From the NCBI GenBank assembly GCA_002118135.1, contig BDIU01000272.1, positions 1-60,820 of the forward strand: a stretch of DNA of 60,820 nt. Direction: 5' to 3'. This document shows, one piece after another, positions 30,201-42,196 of this stretch. Below the pieces are notes generated by a model. That model saw nothing but the letters and a program-made list of their open reading frames with translations, was not told the DNA's origin and made no database searches. How positions within the stretch are numbered: position 1 is the first letter of the stretch; each line of letters starts with the position of its first letter. The position numbers and the translations under genes are program-made. This DNA is from Trebouxia sp. TZW2008 (Eukaryota > Chlorophyta > Trebouxiophyceae > Trebouxiales > Trebouxiaceae).

Positions 30201-33200
30201 CTCACATCAGCTGTCATTGGGCAACTTGTCAGAGAAGTATAGCGCGTCTCCTGCTTTAGAAATGGCTGGTGTGCATGCTCTATAGCATACCATGCTCATA
30301 CACTTGAGTTGTCTTGCAGGGTCAGGGCTGGGCGCCAAGGGGCAAGGCATTGCTGCGCCTGTGCAGCCTGTCACCATGGATGGCAACTCAGGCTTGGGAT
30401 TTCAGTTGCCGCCTCCCTTACCTGAACGCAGACCCCCACTGATTCGCCGCAGGTCCCCACCACCGCCCCGCAGGTGCCAGATGGACACACGTGCAGACAG
30501 AGATACTTGACATGCACAGTGCACGTCTTTTGTGGTTGCAGGCAGTGGTACTCTGCAGCGTCAGGCAAACCTACAGCCTGATTTTGAGTCCATTGAGACT
30601 CCAGATAGGTTCACGCCAGGCATACCTGTGTGCTTCAAGCTGTTCCCTGGCAACACGCCACATTGCTCAGCTAGCTTCTGGTGCTGTTGTGCCTGCTTTT
30701 TGCGCGTGTTGAGCTCTTCAGGTGCGTTAATGCTGTGCTGCAAGCTGGAACTGACTGCTTGATCAAACCTGGCTGCTGCGCAGGGGCCGCACCCCACCGA
30801 GAAGGATCAGGTCACGTTCGCCCTCCCGGCACCGCCATCGCTCTTCTCTGTCACGATCCAAGTCTCGCTCCAGATCGCGCTCGCCTCGCTCGCCAACCCG
30901 CCACAGCGGTCGCTACAAGGTTGATCCCCCCAAGTACCCCCCTACCAACCCCATTAGGACTATCCCAGATGTCAGCAAGCGCTATGATGAACTGTACATT
31001 CCACCAGAGTTCTGCAGAGCAAATGCTGACTGGTTGCAGAGCGTTCCTGAACACAAGCCACTGGATCTGCTGAAGCCTGTCAAGTTTGAGGTCAAAAAGG
31101 TATGATGCACCTTGATGAATTGACAGCACTGTCCATTGCTTTTTTGTTGGTGGTCAAATTTCATTTGATGTTTTGACAATTGATTCAGCAGGCCATCACA
31201 ATCTTGCGAAATTTGCATCTTTGCAGGCAATTCCAAGCATGCTTTTGCCATTGCAGTGGTTTGTCAACCATGTTTGGCTGGTGCATGGCTGGAGCCAAAA
31301 GAGAATGGCATGTAATGCATGGAATGGCTAAAGCATGCTGAGTCGCATCCATAATGCACGCCCAGTGGCTCTGTCTCCATCTGCACACCATCACTAATGC
31401 TGCTTGCTGCATTTAGGAGGACAAGGACAAGCCAACTGATGAAAAACCTGAAGCTTTGTCTACCAGTTCTAACACCCTCACCGAAGCAGAGAAGATGTCA
31501 GGCGGCTGGTGGAATGCCAAGGTGATTCAACCTGGCCGCAACAGGCCCTATCCTGCCTGTTGTACTGCTCATACATCGACTTTGTGATTGCTTGACTGCT
31601 GCTGGCCTAGATAAGCCAAAGGATGAAGTCGGGGTAATTGAAAACAGAGCATGCATACCAAGCTGCTTCTGCACATGATTCTGCAGAATGTGCTGTTTCC
31701 TGCTGCAGCACAGCATGCACAGCAGGTCATTTACGGCTCAGCACTTCAGGCATGACCAACTCATGAAGAATCAGATTGCCCTATCATGGACCCGGTCAAT
31801 TGCACAATCACTTCATGACGTCAAATCACTTGCACAAACTGCTGAACAAACACTTGCCCATCTGCAATGCTCATTGCAGGTTGTGCTCATGGGTGGGATT
31901 GCTCCCAAAGTGCTGCATGCTCAAGACAGCAATGTCTGCTGCAGTTCCTTCCTATTCAACATGCGCCTTTGCGTTGCCTGTTGCAGTTTGTGCTTATGGG
32001 TGGGACTGTTGCACTTTGTGCTTATGGGTGGGATTGCTCCCAAAGTGCTGCATGCGTAAGACTGCAATGTCTGCTGCAATTTCTGCTTGATCAACATTTG
32101 CGTTGCCTGTTGCAGGTTGTGCTTATGGGTGGAATTGCTCCCAAAGTGCTGCATGCTCAAGACAGCAACATCTACCAGCAACCCTCAAAGCGGCTGCAGT
32201 TTGTGGTGGGCAGGCGCAGCAAGCATGAGCTCCTTGCTATTGGTGGCAAGTAAGGACTCACACCCTATCTTTCAACATGTCAAGTCTGTCTCCTTGAGGA
32301 CCTCCTGTATATGCATGCACAGCACCGTGGTCAAGAGTGAACAGAGCTCAGCAACCCTTGTTCAGTATGTCATGAGTTGATTGAGCAAAGCACCAGGAAC
32401 CTTGAGATGGTCAGTGATCAGTCATGTACAGGACTGACAAATGCTTGTACTTTGTATCAATGCTAATCATTATATCTGAACATGCAGGTGGGACCCATGT
32501 GATGGGTCTCACCCAGAGAAGGACCCACAGGTCCTGCTGAAGACCGCTACCAGAACCTTCAAAGACGCCACCGGTGTGGACCTTTCCAAGTGCGTCAGAT
32601 GGTGAGTGCACTCCTTGCTGCTGCCATTCACCATTGCCATAAGCATTGCAAAGGCGGCCTTTCGGCAGGACTTGTGTTGTCCACATGATTCTTGCAAGCA
32701 AGCGCAAATGCATTGCAGCCATATCAGCAGCTTTTAAATGTTGTCAGCTAGCTTGCGCAGTAACAGTCATGTCATGTAAGTTGGCTTGCCTCTGCCAGCC
32801 TTTGCAAAGACAGGCATGGTCGATTGCATTTCTTCCCGTTGCTCTTTGTCTCAATGAAGATAGTCCATGATTCCAACACTGCCACAGCCTGCAAACGTGT
32901 AACACTGACTTTGCTTATAGGGACAAGTTTGTGGAGTACTCCTACCTACGTGCTGCAGACAAGAAGCACCACATTCCAGAGCACATTGAGAAGACCGTGC
33001 TGTTCTTGGCAGACGCTTCAGAAGTTGCAACAGCAGACACAGAGAAGCAGGACTGGGATGACAAAGCTGGTTACTCACAGGCAGCTGAAGAGGAAGCTAC
33101 GGCAGCTGTCAAAGCAGCTTGGCGTGCTGCAAAGGGAGCTAAGGAGGTGAGCGGATACATATATAGGCCAACTATCTTGGTGTGGCTGATCATGACAAGC

Positions 33201-34691
33201 GCAACATTGCCTTTTGAAGCAGAGTACACCAATTTTCCATCGCCCAAGTTTGTCCCGACTTGAATTGTAGTGCGTGAGCTCAAAGCTGGCAAACTTAGCA
33301 GGCAGCCATAGCAAGGCGTGCTTTACCTGGATGCAGATCAAGCAGCACTTTGCATTTTGGCCATACAAGCACTTCTGCCTCTTCTCAGTGCATGGCAGCA
33401 GGTGTTACTGGCAAGAATGCATGCTCTGGGATGATGTGTCAAGGCAGAAGTGGACGGGTTGCTGCCTAAAAGCAACTTTCATTTGAGACATTGCTTGCAT
33501 GACATGCACAGGCATTGAAGGAGCTGGAAACAGCTGAAAAGGCCAGAAAGGAAGCCAGGAAGGAAGCTACCAAGAAGGCAGCAGCTGACAAGGAAGCTGT
33601 CAAGAAGGAGGCTGATGACAAGAAGACCCCAGGGGCGTCAAGCCCTGGTCCCAAACAGAGCCCCAAGGCAGGGTCAACGGACCCTGACAAGGGCTCTAAA
33701 AAGGAGGCAGAGGGTGAAGAGGAAGAAGACTGTACCCCAAGGGATGCTGAAGGCAATGAGCTAGCAGTCGACATCGAGCCTGAGAAGCTGACAGCAGCCC
33801 AGCTGCAGCAGGAGCTGACTAAGCGAGGGTTAGATGTCAAATGGCAGCCACTGAAGGGCAAGAAGGCACTTGTAGACCGACTCCAGGTGAGCTGTCTTTC
33901 ACCACAACTCAAGCATTGAAGCCAGAGCATGTTTTGCTTTGAAAATCCCAATAGATGCGACCTTTTGAGAACGGCAGTGTCAATGGAGAAGTGTCATTGC
34001 TTTTAAGGCTGACAAGTCGTGCTGCTTGTGTTGGAGCTGCCAAGCTTTTCTGCTTCTCTTACAACTGTCAATTTGTATTGATCACGTTCAAGCTAAGGCT
34101 TTGACGCAATCATGTCCATATCATGCCCTGCCATGTTGCAGCAACGGACTGCTGCCCGCAAAGACTAGAGGAATTCAACAGCGCTGTTGTTATGCTGCTG
34201 TTATGTAACAGGTCAACTCTTTGGGGCAAAGCTGAAATGCCATTGTCTACCATGCTGTAAAGACGGATAGATGCCCACAAGGGCACAAGGGAAGAAGCTC
34301 GGGACGCTGTTTACTGATGATTTTCATGACTGAACCGTTAGATGTCAACGTCACTGTCTATCATGCTGTAGGAATGGATAAGGGTGCACAAGGGCAAAAA
34401 GGACGCTTAAGACATTGACTTCTTACGCTGCAAGCGTCCAAAAAGTCAGATTTTCACGGCATTGTGTATCATGCTGCAGGAATGGATAGGCGCCCACAAG
34501 GGCAAGAAAGACGCTCAGGATGCTGAAATCAAGCGCAAGCAGGACATCAGAGACGCTGTTGAGCCAGCTGTGGCAGCCTATGAGGAAGCCAAGAAGAAGC
34601 TGAAGACTGCTGGCAGTGACAGACGCGCTGCTGTCAAAGCTGCCAATGACCCTCCATCTGCGGTAAGGAGTGTTCCTGATGTATCTGTCAA

Positions 34692-34722
<31 letters not shown>

Positions 34723-37700
34723 TCAGTCAGACTGTGCTGTTGAGTCCGCGATTCTCTGGACTGTTATGTCTTTACGAAGTCGCTCAGGTTGTCTGGGTCA
34801 TCACTGCAACCATGTCACATTGCAGAGCTCAAATGCAAGCCAGCATGTTGAAATTCAACTCCAGCCATATTTTCAAGCATACAATTGCTGCATGAGACTG
34901 TGGCTTGTGGTTGTTGCTTCTACTGATGTCATTGGCAAGAGTGTACACCAAGGACTGGTTGCAACTGATGCTGCTGTTGCAGATGTCCCTTACCTTGTGG
35001 CCCAACAAAGACTTTGCAGACAAGCGAGGCAAATTTGGGCTCGAAATCCTCCCCCTTGACGCCCTGCTGGACTACAACGAGGATGACATCAAAGAGAGCC
35101 ACTTTGAGTTGTCTGTTTTTGCGGAGATGTTCAGAGAGATGCTGCAGATGCGCTTTGCCAGAGGGCTGATCAGAGGCTTGGCCATCATTGAGCAGGAGGT
35201 GAGGCATGCTGCCTGTGCTGCATGCTACACAGTGATTTCTCTTTGTCGTGACAGCTTCTATTACCAAGGAAAACGTCTTCATATTGCACGGTCCTTACTC
35301 AGAGATATAACTGAAGTCAGAATGCTGTGCTTGGTTCACTTATAGCCCATCCCGTCAGACTGGACCTGTTTGTCACCCCATGCGTGCCAAACTTGATTGT
35401 GCTGGAGCTCGTTCACGCTGAAGTCCATTCCAGAAAATCCTTTGGAACATGACACTGCTGACACTGATGCCAATCAAAGCCTTTGGAACGCTGACACGTC
35501 GCTCACTTGTAATCCGCCTACTCACCACTACTGACTACGAGGAATGTAACACAGCAAAGCAAATGTGACTTGCTCAGTGGTTCCATTAGAGCACACTTGC
35601 TCTCCTTGTATCATATGCACATGACCTCCAGTGGGCAAGCGTGTTTGGCTATGTCACAGACTGAGGCGGAGCGCGCCAAGAAAGAGGCAGAGAAAGAGCG
35701 GGAACGGGAGAAAGAGAGGGAGAAAGAAAAAGAGCGGGAGAAGGAGAAAGAGAAAGAAAAAGAAAAAGAGCGTGAGAAGGAGAAGGAGGCTGCAAAAGAC
35801 AAGGACAAGGACAGCAAAGAAGAAGTAGACGGCGTCAACGCTGAGGCTGAACAGGTGCTGTGCTTCAATGGAATTGTATTCTGCATTGCCACATCCCTGA
35901 TCATGTAAGTATTACATCATGCAAACACGCTATAATTTGCAAAAGTTGGGTGAATCAACAAATCTGCAAAGTTGACATGCTCTGCATTCACTTCAGCATG
36001 TCCACGCAGGTCTGTTGCGTACTAAACATGCGCAAACCTGTGGGGACTCTGGTCTACATGACTCTCATCACCGCATTTCTTGCATGCCTTCAGCTGTTGT
36101 CATGTCTCAATGTTTGCATAGGCTGGTACCAACAATGCTCAACCTGTGGGACCCTGGTCTGCATGTCTCTCATCACTGCGCTTCATGGATGCCTTCAGAT
36201 GTTGTCATGCCTCATTGTTTGCACATGCTGAGTGCTTGGGCGGATCTTCGAAGAGAGTTCAGTACACAGGGCGTGAACTGGCCAGTAGCAAGTCTCAAGT
36301 TCAGATCTCAAGCATCAACTGTCACTTGGTTGCATTCACAGGGGTTGTCAGCAAGGCCCAAATTGCTTTGTGAGTACTCTGAGTATCAAGAGATGCCACA
36401 ATTTTGCTGCAGGTTGGCACTGACAAGGCCAATGAGGAAGCCAAAGAGGCTAAGGGGACAGAGGCTGAAGTGCAGAATGGCACTGATGATAAGGAGGAAG
36501 TCAAACCCGAGAAGATGGCCATTGATGTGGCTGACAGTGACAGCGACAAGGTGACACAGCTCTGGCAATACTTGCTCTTTGCAAAAGTTAGATACAAACT
36601 TTTTGCCAGTGTTGTAGTCTTGCACATACACCAGCAACAGCTGTCGTGCTGCAGTCTAAGCTTTGCTGTCACAATGGCACCTTTGATGACTGATTGATTG
36701 ATTCTGACGCCTGTGCCTACACAAACGCAAGCTATGTAACAGGTATGCCCCACCCTGTAGGCCATACAGCAGGCTTACAACGGCACCTGTGACACACCCA
36801 TATTGCACTGGGCGCACATCAAATGTCGGAAATGACATTCGCATCTGCTCAATCATGTAGGCATCGTCAGTTCTCTGTTGTTGCACACAAGCTTCGACCC
36901 GGGCTGCTTCTGACCACTCAGGCTCTGGGCAAGGCAGAGCAGTGTCGCCCCATGCACTTTGTCCTTTTTCCTCCTGAGTTTCAGGCTTGTACATGCCTCA
37001 CATGAGGTGTACATGCAAGTATGTGCCTTTTTACAGTGCTGCGTTCTCTGTTACACCATGTCTGCAGTGTGCTGCTTGAAGCTCAGCACACTTGCTTCAC
37101 AGTCTTGCTGTGCCTGATCTTGTCATGAAGCTGCAGATCCATTGTGACAGCGAGTTGTCTGCGCACTGTGAACTGATTAGGCTGTCTGCAACAAAAGGAT
37201 TTTGCGCTGTATGCCAATCAGCATCCTTTAGGTTATCAACCCACTTCATTGATCACATCAGTGGATCACCGTACGCTTCATTTCAGTGATTGACATTGTC
37301 AAATAGTTGCATTGTGAGTATTACGTGTTTGCCCCATTGTATTGCGTATTTTGCACAAATTGCACTGCATTCAAGTGATTTGTACTTCCAAAAACTGCGC
37401 ATAGCATATTACGTATTGCGTGTCAAGATTATGTATGGTGACTCACTGGATCATATTCTGATCAGGAGGCTGAAGAAGAGAAGGCAAAAGCCAAGAAGGG
37501 GAAAGCGAAAGGGCAGACAAAGGAGGAAACAAAGGAGTCAAGCAAGACTGCAAGCAAGAAAGGCAAAGGCTCAAAGGCAGCTGCTGAGTCGCCAAAGAAA
37601 GCATCCAAGAGGACCACTCGTTCCTCTAGGGCTGCTAAGGAAAAGGAAGAGGAGAAGGAAGAGGTCAGCGTTGTGCTAGTGCACAGCTATGCTTGCACAC

Positions 37701-40700
37701 ATCTTGAAAGCTCTTCAAGCCTCTCCCCTTTAGCTATAGATGCTTTGAGGCACTGACGAGGTGAATTACAAGAGCATTGAATCAAATATGAGAAGGTCAT
37801 GGATTGCGTTTTGGTTGCACCCCAAAAAAAATGAGTCTTACAAGATACTTTGGCACCAACATCAAGCAAGCAGAAGGCCACAAAAGAGAGACAGAGTTTC
37901 AAGCAACAGGAGTTCAGCTCAGGTGTGTTTGCAGGAGCCTGAAAAAACTGATAAAGCTGCAAAATCTGAGAAGAAGTCCTCAGCGAGCAAATCTTCTAGC
38001 AACAAGGCAGCCAAAGCAGAAGCTGCTGCTGACGATGATACAGAGATGGCAGAAGCTGAAGAGGCCAAAGTTGACAAAGCAACTGAAGGGACCAAGGAGG
38101 CTAGCAGGGGCACTAAGCGGCCTGCAGAAGAAGAAGCAGAAAGGGGTGCTCCGTCTTTGACTTTGGCTCCAGATGCCAAGCGGCAAAAGACTGATGCTGA
38201 TTGGGGTAAGCCATATTCATTCATGACAAGGCAGGAAATGATGCTGTATTGAACTTGTTGGTTGGGGTGAGGAGCGCTGACGTGCCACTCTCGTAAGCTT
38301 CCATTGCCTACGGTCTGGTATGGCATCATGCTGCAATCAGTAATTCAAGACTGAATCACTGCTTACTGAGCTGGCTCTCTATGTGCAGCATATGTGTCCT
38401 GTTTTGATAACCTGACAGCTATGATTTGGGCAAGCACTAGATGTCCAAGTACAAGGCTGCCTGTGATGAAAATGACAGCAAGGTGCACATGCAATATTTT
38501 GTTTATCTTGTAGATCATGCTCTGCGATGCCTCTTATGCTCTGATTAGGCAATTGCATTCAATTGTTGCTTCTGACCCTAACAACCACTGTGTGACATTT
38601 GCCCTGCCATTATCCCTGAATGCATGCAGTTGAGTGCATCGCAAGGATTACGGGCCCTTACAAAGCACCCATCTGCACAGGCATTAGAGGTTGATGATGG
38701 ACTGCAGAGTGCACAGCCCCTGTATATTCTCCAGCAAGCTAAGCATGTAGGAGTTGTCCATCCAAATCACAAGCGCATGCAGGCGCAACGCTGCATATCG
38801 CCATAGCAAGCCTGTGGCAGTAGGTCTGCATGCTTCTTGCACATGTTGACGGCCTCATGCTCGTGCATTCTACGCTTGCGGCCACATAGGCTGCTCATAC
38901 GTGCAAGCAAGCCCACAACAGCAATCTTTCAAACCATAACAAATGAGCTAGTGCGCTCTGCAATCCTGTCGTGAAAGGATGGTGCTGCTGTGTGCAGGCA
39001 AGTCCTCAACAGGAGGGCCATCGAAAGACCCATTCCTGTTGGCCTGCCGCTTCTTTGACAGAGAGTGCGCAGGCTACATTGAGGCTGATGATTTGGAGGA
39101 GATTGCTTTCATGGTCTCAGATAGCATTTCAAGTAAGTTGCCTTGCTTACGCTAGCCCCTGCGCTGATGTATTGCTGGATGCTGCATGTGCACTGCTCAA
39201 TTCACTACCGCACAGCTACTGAAATGGATGCAGTTGCTGTCTTCTTCACAGCACGTTAGCACAGCATATGCAGGAAGACTTCAAGCTATTGTCCAAATGT
39301 GGTCTACCCAAGCTTGACACAGCACCAATTTTTGTACTGTATAGTATCACAGTCAGAGCTGTGCATGCGAACGGCGTGCTACTAGCTACTTCTGCTGAGA
39401 ATTGCAGTCTGACAAATGATTGGGCATGGTGTGTTCTCAGAGCCAGTGCGTTCAGCCTTACCAAACTTGACAGATCTTGAGCTGTGCCGAGCTTTCTAAG
39501 TGTTGCTGTTCCTGATGTTGTTTGTGAGGACTGCAGCAATGGGTGCAGTATCAAGTTGCTGATGATGTGAACTCTGCTTTGCAGGAAGGAGGGTCCAGAC
39601 GCTCGTGGACAATGTGACCAAGCATGGCAAGCTGAGGTCATTCTCATTGAACTACATTCTGCTATTGTTCACAGCTGTATTGGACTCGGCAGCGCCACAC
39701 AGAGTTCTACACCTGGCTGGAGACTTCGCACCACCCACTCACAAAACCCACGTCACCCACTCATAGTCATCAAATTATATTGGAGCATCAAATCACAGAT
39801 TGACATGCATGTTTATCCTCCGCTCACTCCCACCTCTCATTGGCAATATGCACGTCATACTCGGTTCCTGATCATGCACTGCAAACAGCTGTTGTCACAA
39901 GCACGCTTTGGGTTTTGAGGTTGTCTCCATACTGTTTCAGATACATGGAGCACAGCCAGCTTCAGATTCCCCAGGCGCTGCCTACAGTGGCAGTGGCACA
40001 GGAGGTGCGCATCGTGGAAGTAGCAGCCGCTGCACCAGCACCACCAGCAGCAGCACCAGCACCAGTAGCAACAGTGTCCTCATCAGCGTCCTCGGCACCT
40101 GCCATATCTGACAAGGAGTGGAAGACTCTGCTGGGCAAGCTGGTAAGCTCCAGGATCATCGCATGTTGTTTGACGTCTGAATGACAGTGCTGGGTGCTCA
40201 AGAGAAGGCAAATGCAGCAGGTCCCTTGTTGTATTTGGCACTGTATGTTGCCTTTACCAGCTGACCAGCACAAAATGCAAGGCGTCTGTATGCTGTGCAA
40301 GCAAACAGCAAGCAAAACCTTGCATACCTTAGCAGTGGCGCCATCAACTGGCATTAAAGTTGCACCATGAGACTGCAATGGTAATCTCGCTCACATGGTG
40401 TACCTTCATCTGAATTCCGTCCTGTCACAGGTCTGCTTGCAAATACTATTCCATCAAGGATTGCGCTGCGATGATGGGATCAAGAGCTCTGTCAAAAAAC
40501 CTGACAGTATCAATGATACCAGCTTTGAGCATGACTGCCTGTCGGGAAGACGTTCGTCTGACGTGCAGGCAAGCAGCGAGAGGGGTAGGAGGGCAGCAGA
40601 TGCCAGCATTGCTACCCATGAGGAGAACGCCACCAAGGCTGCCAAACAGCTGAAGGAGGTGCAGACCCTGGAGCAGCAAGCCCTAGCTCAGATGAACACC

Positions 40701-41523
40701 AGCATCGTGTTGCAAGGCTTCTATTATTGTGCAGGCAAGTAGTGAGAGGGGTCGCAGGGCAGCAGACGCCAGCATTGCCACGCATGAGGAGAAGGCTGCT
40801 AAGGCGGCCAAACAGCTAAAGGAGGTGCAGACCCTGGAGCAGCAAGCCCAGGACCAGATCAAGTCCCTGAAGGAGCAGCTGACTGGCATGCGCTCCAGCC
40901 GCTTCAAGGCCACTGACATGCTGACCAAGTAAGCAACAAGTTCCTTCAATGGCTTAAGTTGCAGTTCCCTCTTGCAGGGATATAGGGGAGTATTCCCTCC
41001 GTATAATATCCCTATACCCCAAAAAAGATACAAAGTACAAGCTTCCTCTCTTTGTTGACCCGAAAAAGGCAAGAAGCTTTGTGTCGCCACACTGGAGTCA
41101 TCTTGCTTCATACCCTAGGCTTCAGTTGCTAGGCTTTGATCAGCAAGCTTTGATTTCTCATGCAGTGCTCTGCTTCACAGGCAGCTTTCTAGAGTCTTTT
41201 AGTCTGCGACCTGCTGAATTCTTGACTGCCCCTTATAGAATGTGTTACTACACTGAGTTTGAGGACATGTCAGTGACAGTGCTTGTTCAGAAGCTTTTGC
41301 AAATATTCACAGTATGGCAATACACTGTACTTTTGAGGATTTCCGTATTGCTCGTGTGAAGATGCTCGAACCCATGTAAAGATGCTGAGGACAGTGATAC
41401 TCCATGTGCAGGGGGCTGGACAGCGTGCAGTCCAGCGTTGCTCAGCTGAATGCTATCAAGGAGCAAATGGAGGAAGCTCAATCAGCATTGAAGAGGGTTG
41501 AGGCGTCATCTAGCAAAGCATAG
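27281..41523 (+). CDS. CCAR1/RSA1-like nuclear regulator with embedded G-patch, 1453 aa
   Basis: 23 exons: 27281-27778, 27936-28037, 28340-28432, 28855-29037, 29693-29858, 30320-30473, 30784-31099, 31417-31521, 32116-32249, 32488-32601, 32921-33146, 33512-33886, 34480-34662, 34983-35198, 35660-35854, 36413-36550, 37466-37663, 37935-38205, 38998-39132, 39585-39636, 39941-40142, 40735-40928, 41412-41523. Phases match throughout. Domains: Gln-rich N-terminus (1-166); S1-like RNA-binding domain (about 167-231; WVGTVSELIPPNYGIVDGEA); G-patch-like segment (about 333-360; MSKMGYGVAGSGLGAKGQG); Arg/Ser-rich stretch (about 399-440); DBC1-type domain (about 445-640, including LQFVVGRRSKHELLAIGG); SAP (about 790-822; LTAAQLQQELTKRGLDV); LAIKA-like block (about 884-955); Lys/Glu-rich single-helix-like region (956-1020); acidic/Lys-rich linker; degenerate EF-hand (about 1250; DRECAGYIEADDLEEIAF); C-terminal coiled coil. 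CCAR proteins are nuclear coactivator and splicing-associated factors. The plant homologue RSA1/EMB1579 acts in nuclear condensates. Role in this organism is inferred. Confidence 0.88.
29600..29692 (+). repeat. Acceptor-region tandem repeat before CCAR1 exon 5
   Basis: A unit of about 32 bp containing GCATGCT.A.TGCAGCATGA is repeated three times immediately before the acceptor at 29692, giving several alternative CAG acceptors. Confidence 0.7.
31868..32115 (+). repeat. Acceptor-spanning copies before CCAR1 exon 32116-32249
   Basis: The exon start encoding VVLMGGIAPKVLHAQDSN recurs after about 31879 and, partly or fully, at 31986 and 32012 (steps about 105-130 bp). The functional copy after 32115 is the only one that continues into the conserved DBC1-type block and a donor. 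Confidence 0.9.
34255..34479 (+). repeat. Acceptor-spanning copies before CCAR1 exon 34480-34662
   Basis: The start encoding EWIGAHKGKKDA recurs at about 34264 (acceptor decayed) and 34372 (acceptor TAG intact, frame broken by TAA). The period is 108 bp. The third copy is the exon. Confidence 0.85.
34694..34728. repeat. (CTG)n trinucleotide repeat
   Basis: About eleven CTG units in the intron directly after the CCAR1 exon 34480-34662. Confidence 0.9.
36695..36795. repeat. Dispersed short repeat (copy B)
   Basis: Related to 18636-18745. It shares the GCCTGTGCCTAC...AAACGC block and the GTAGGCCATACAGCAGGCTT block. Intronic in the CCAR1-like gene. Confidence 0.6.
37300..37455. repeat. Dispersed GCGTATTACGTATT-type repeat
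   Basis: A segment of about 140 bp with TATTGCGTATT, TTTGCACAAATTGCACTGCA and ATATTACGTATTGCGTGTC, ending near GTGACTCACTG. Related, diverged copies lie at about 12130-12270 (BRX-STAND-TPR gene intron) and 55125-55310 (laccase-like gene intron). Confidence 0.7.
40550..40734 (+). repeat. Acceptor-spanning copy before CCAR1 exon 40735-40928
   Basis: A well-conserved copy of the exon start, which encodes ASSERGRRAADASIATHEE and continues to LEQQA, follows a CAG acceptor at about 40569, 165 bp upstream of the functional one. It stays open but lacks a good donor in frame, so it is a recent duplicate or, less likely, an alternative exon. Confidence 0.85.
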
Positions 41524-42196
41524 CTTTTACGCTCCTGTGTGAAAGACAGGCAGCAGCCATTGATGCTGTGGTAACTTTCTGAGTTTCAGAGCTGGTCAGC
41601 TAGATTTGTTGGAGCCTTCCTTGCTTGAGTAACACCTGTCAATGACAAGCTTCAACTTTTTCAGGCAACATCCAGACATGTTTGCAGAGTTCCAAGCCAA
41701 TATAAGGGGAATATTGTCGAGCAGCAATTGGGTTTATATGTTCAGGACCTTCAAGCATTATAGTCAATTCACGAGCTCCATTGTCCTGTTGCACTCATTG
41801 CATGACACCTTGGAAAGATGGTGGGGTTTGATTGGATGCGCAAGTTGGTCACATCAGTTCGGTCAAACAGTACACAGCACCCCGCCTGATGTCATGCAAT
41901 GCTATACTGCTGCGGTACTCATTTTGGAGATCTTAGGTTTTGTGAAGTCAAAATGTCGGATTTCTCAACGCCCTATAAAACGTCAGCAAGTGTACATCAG
42001 CTAAGTCTGAGAGACTGAACACATACTGGACAACAATAAACCTACTGAACGACAAGACGAATAGACGGTGGTCACTGAGGCCCTTGCAGTTCTGAGGACA
42101 ATGAATATTAAGAAAGACAGCTACCAAAATAAAATCAAAAAAGAGCTGTCTAGCGACATTTAAAAACCTACAATTTACAATGCACAGCGATCTACA
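41524..42196. other. Convergent intergenic region
   Basis: Separates the 3' ends of the CCAR1-like gene (+) and the FAS1-amidase gene (-). A TTACA (TGTAA on the minus strand) lies at about 42174, near the amidase stop codon. No coding exon recognised. Confidence 0.5.

Noticed and set aside
33466..33951. Minus-strand Ser/Leu-rich open frame
   Set aside because: Shadow of the Lys/Glu-rich SAP-containing exon of the CCAR1-like gene on the plus strand.
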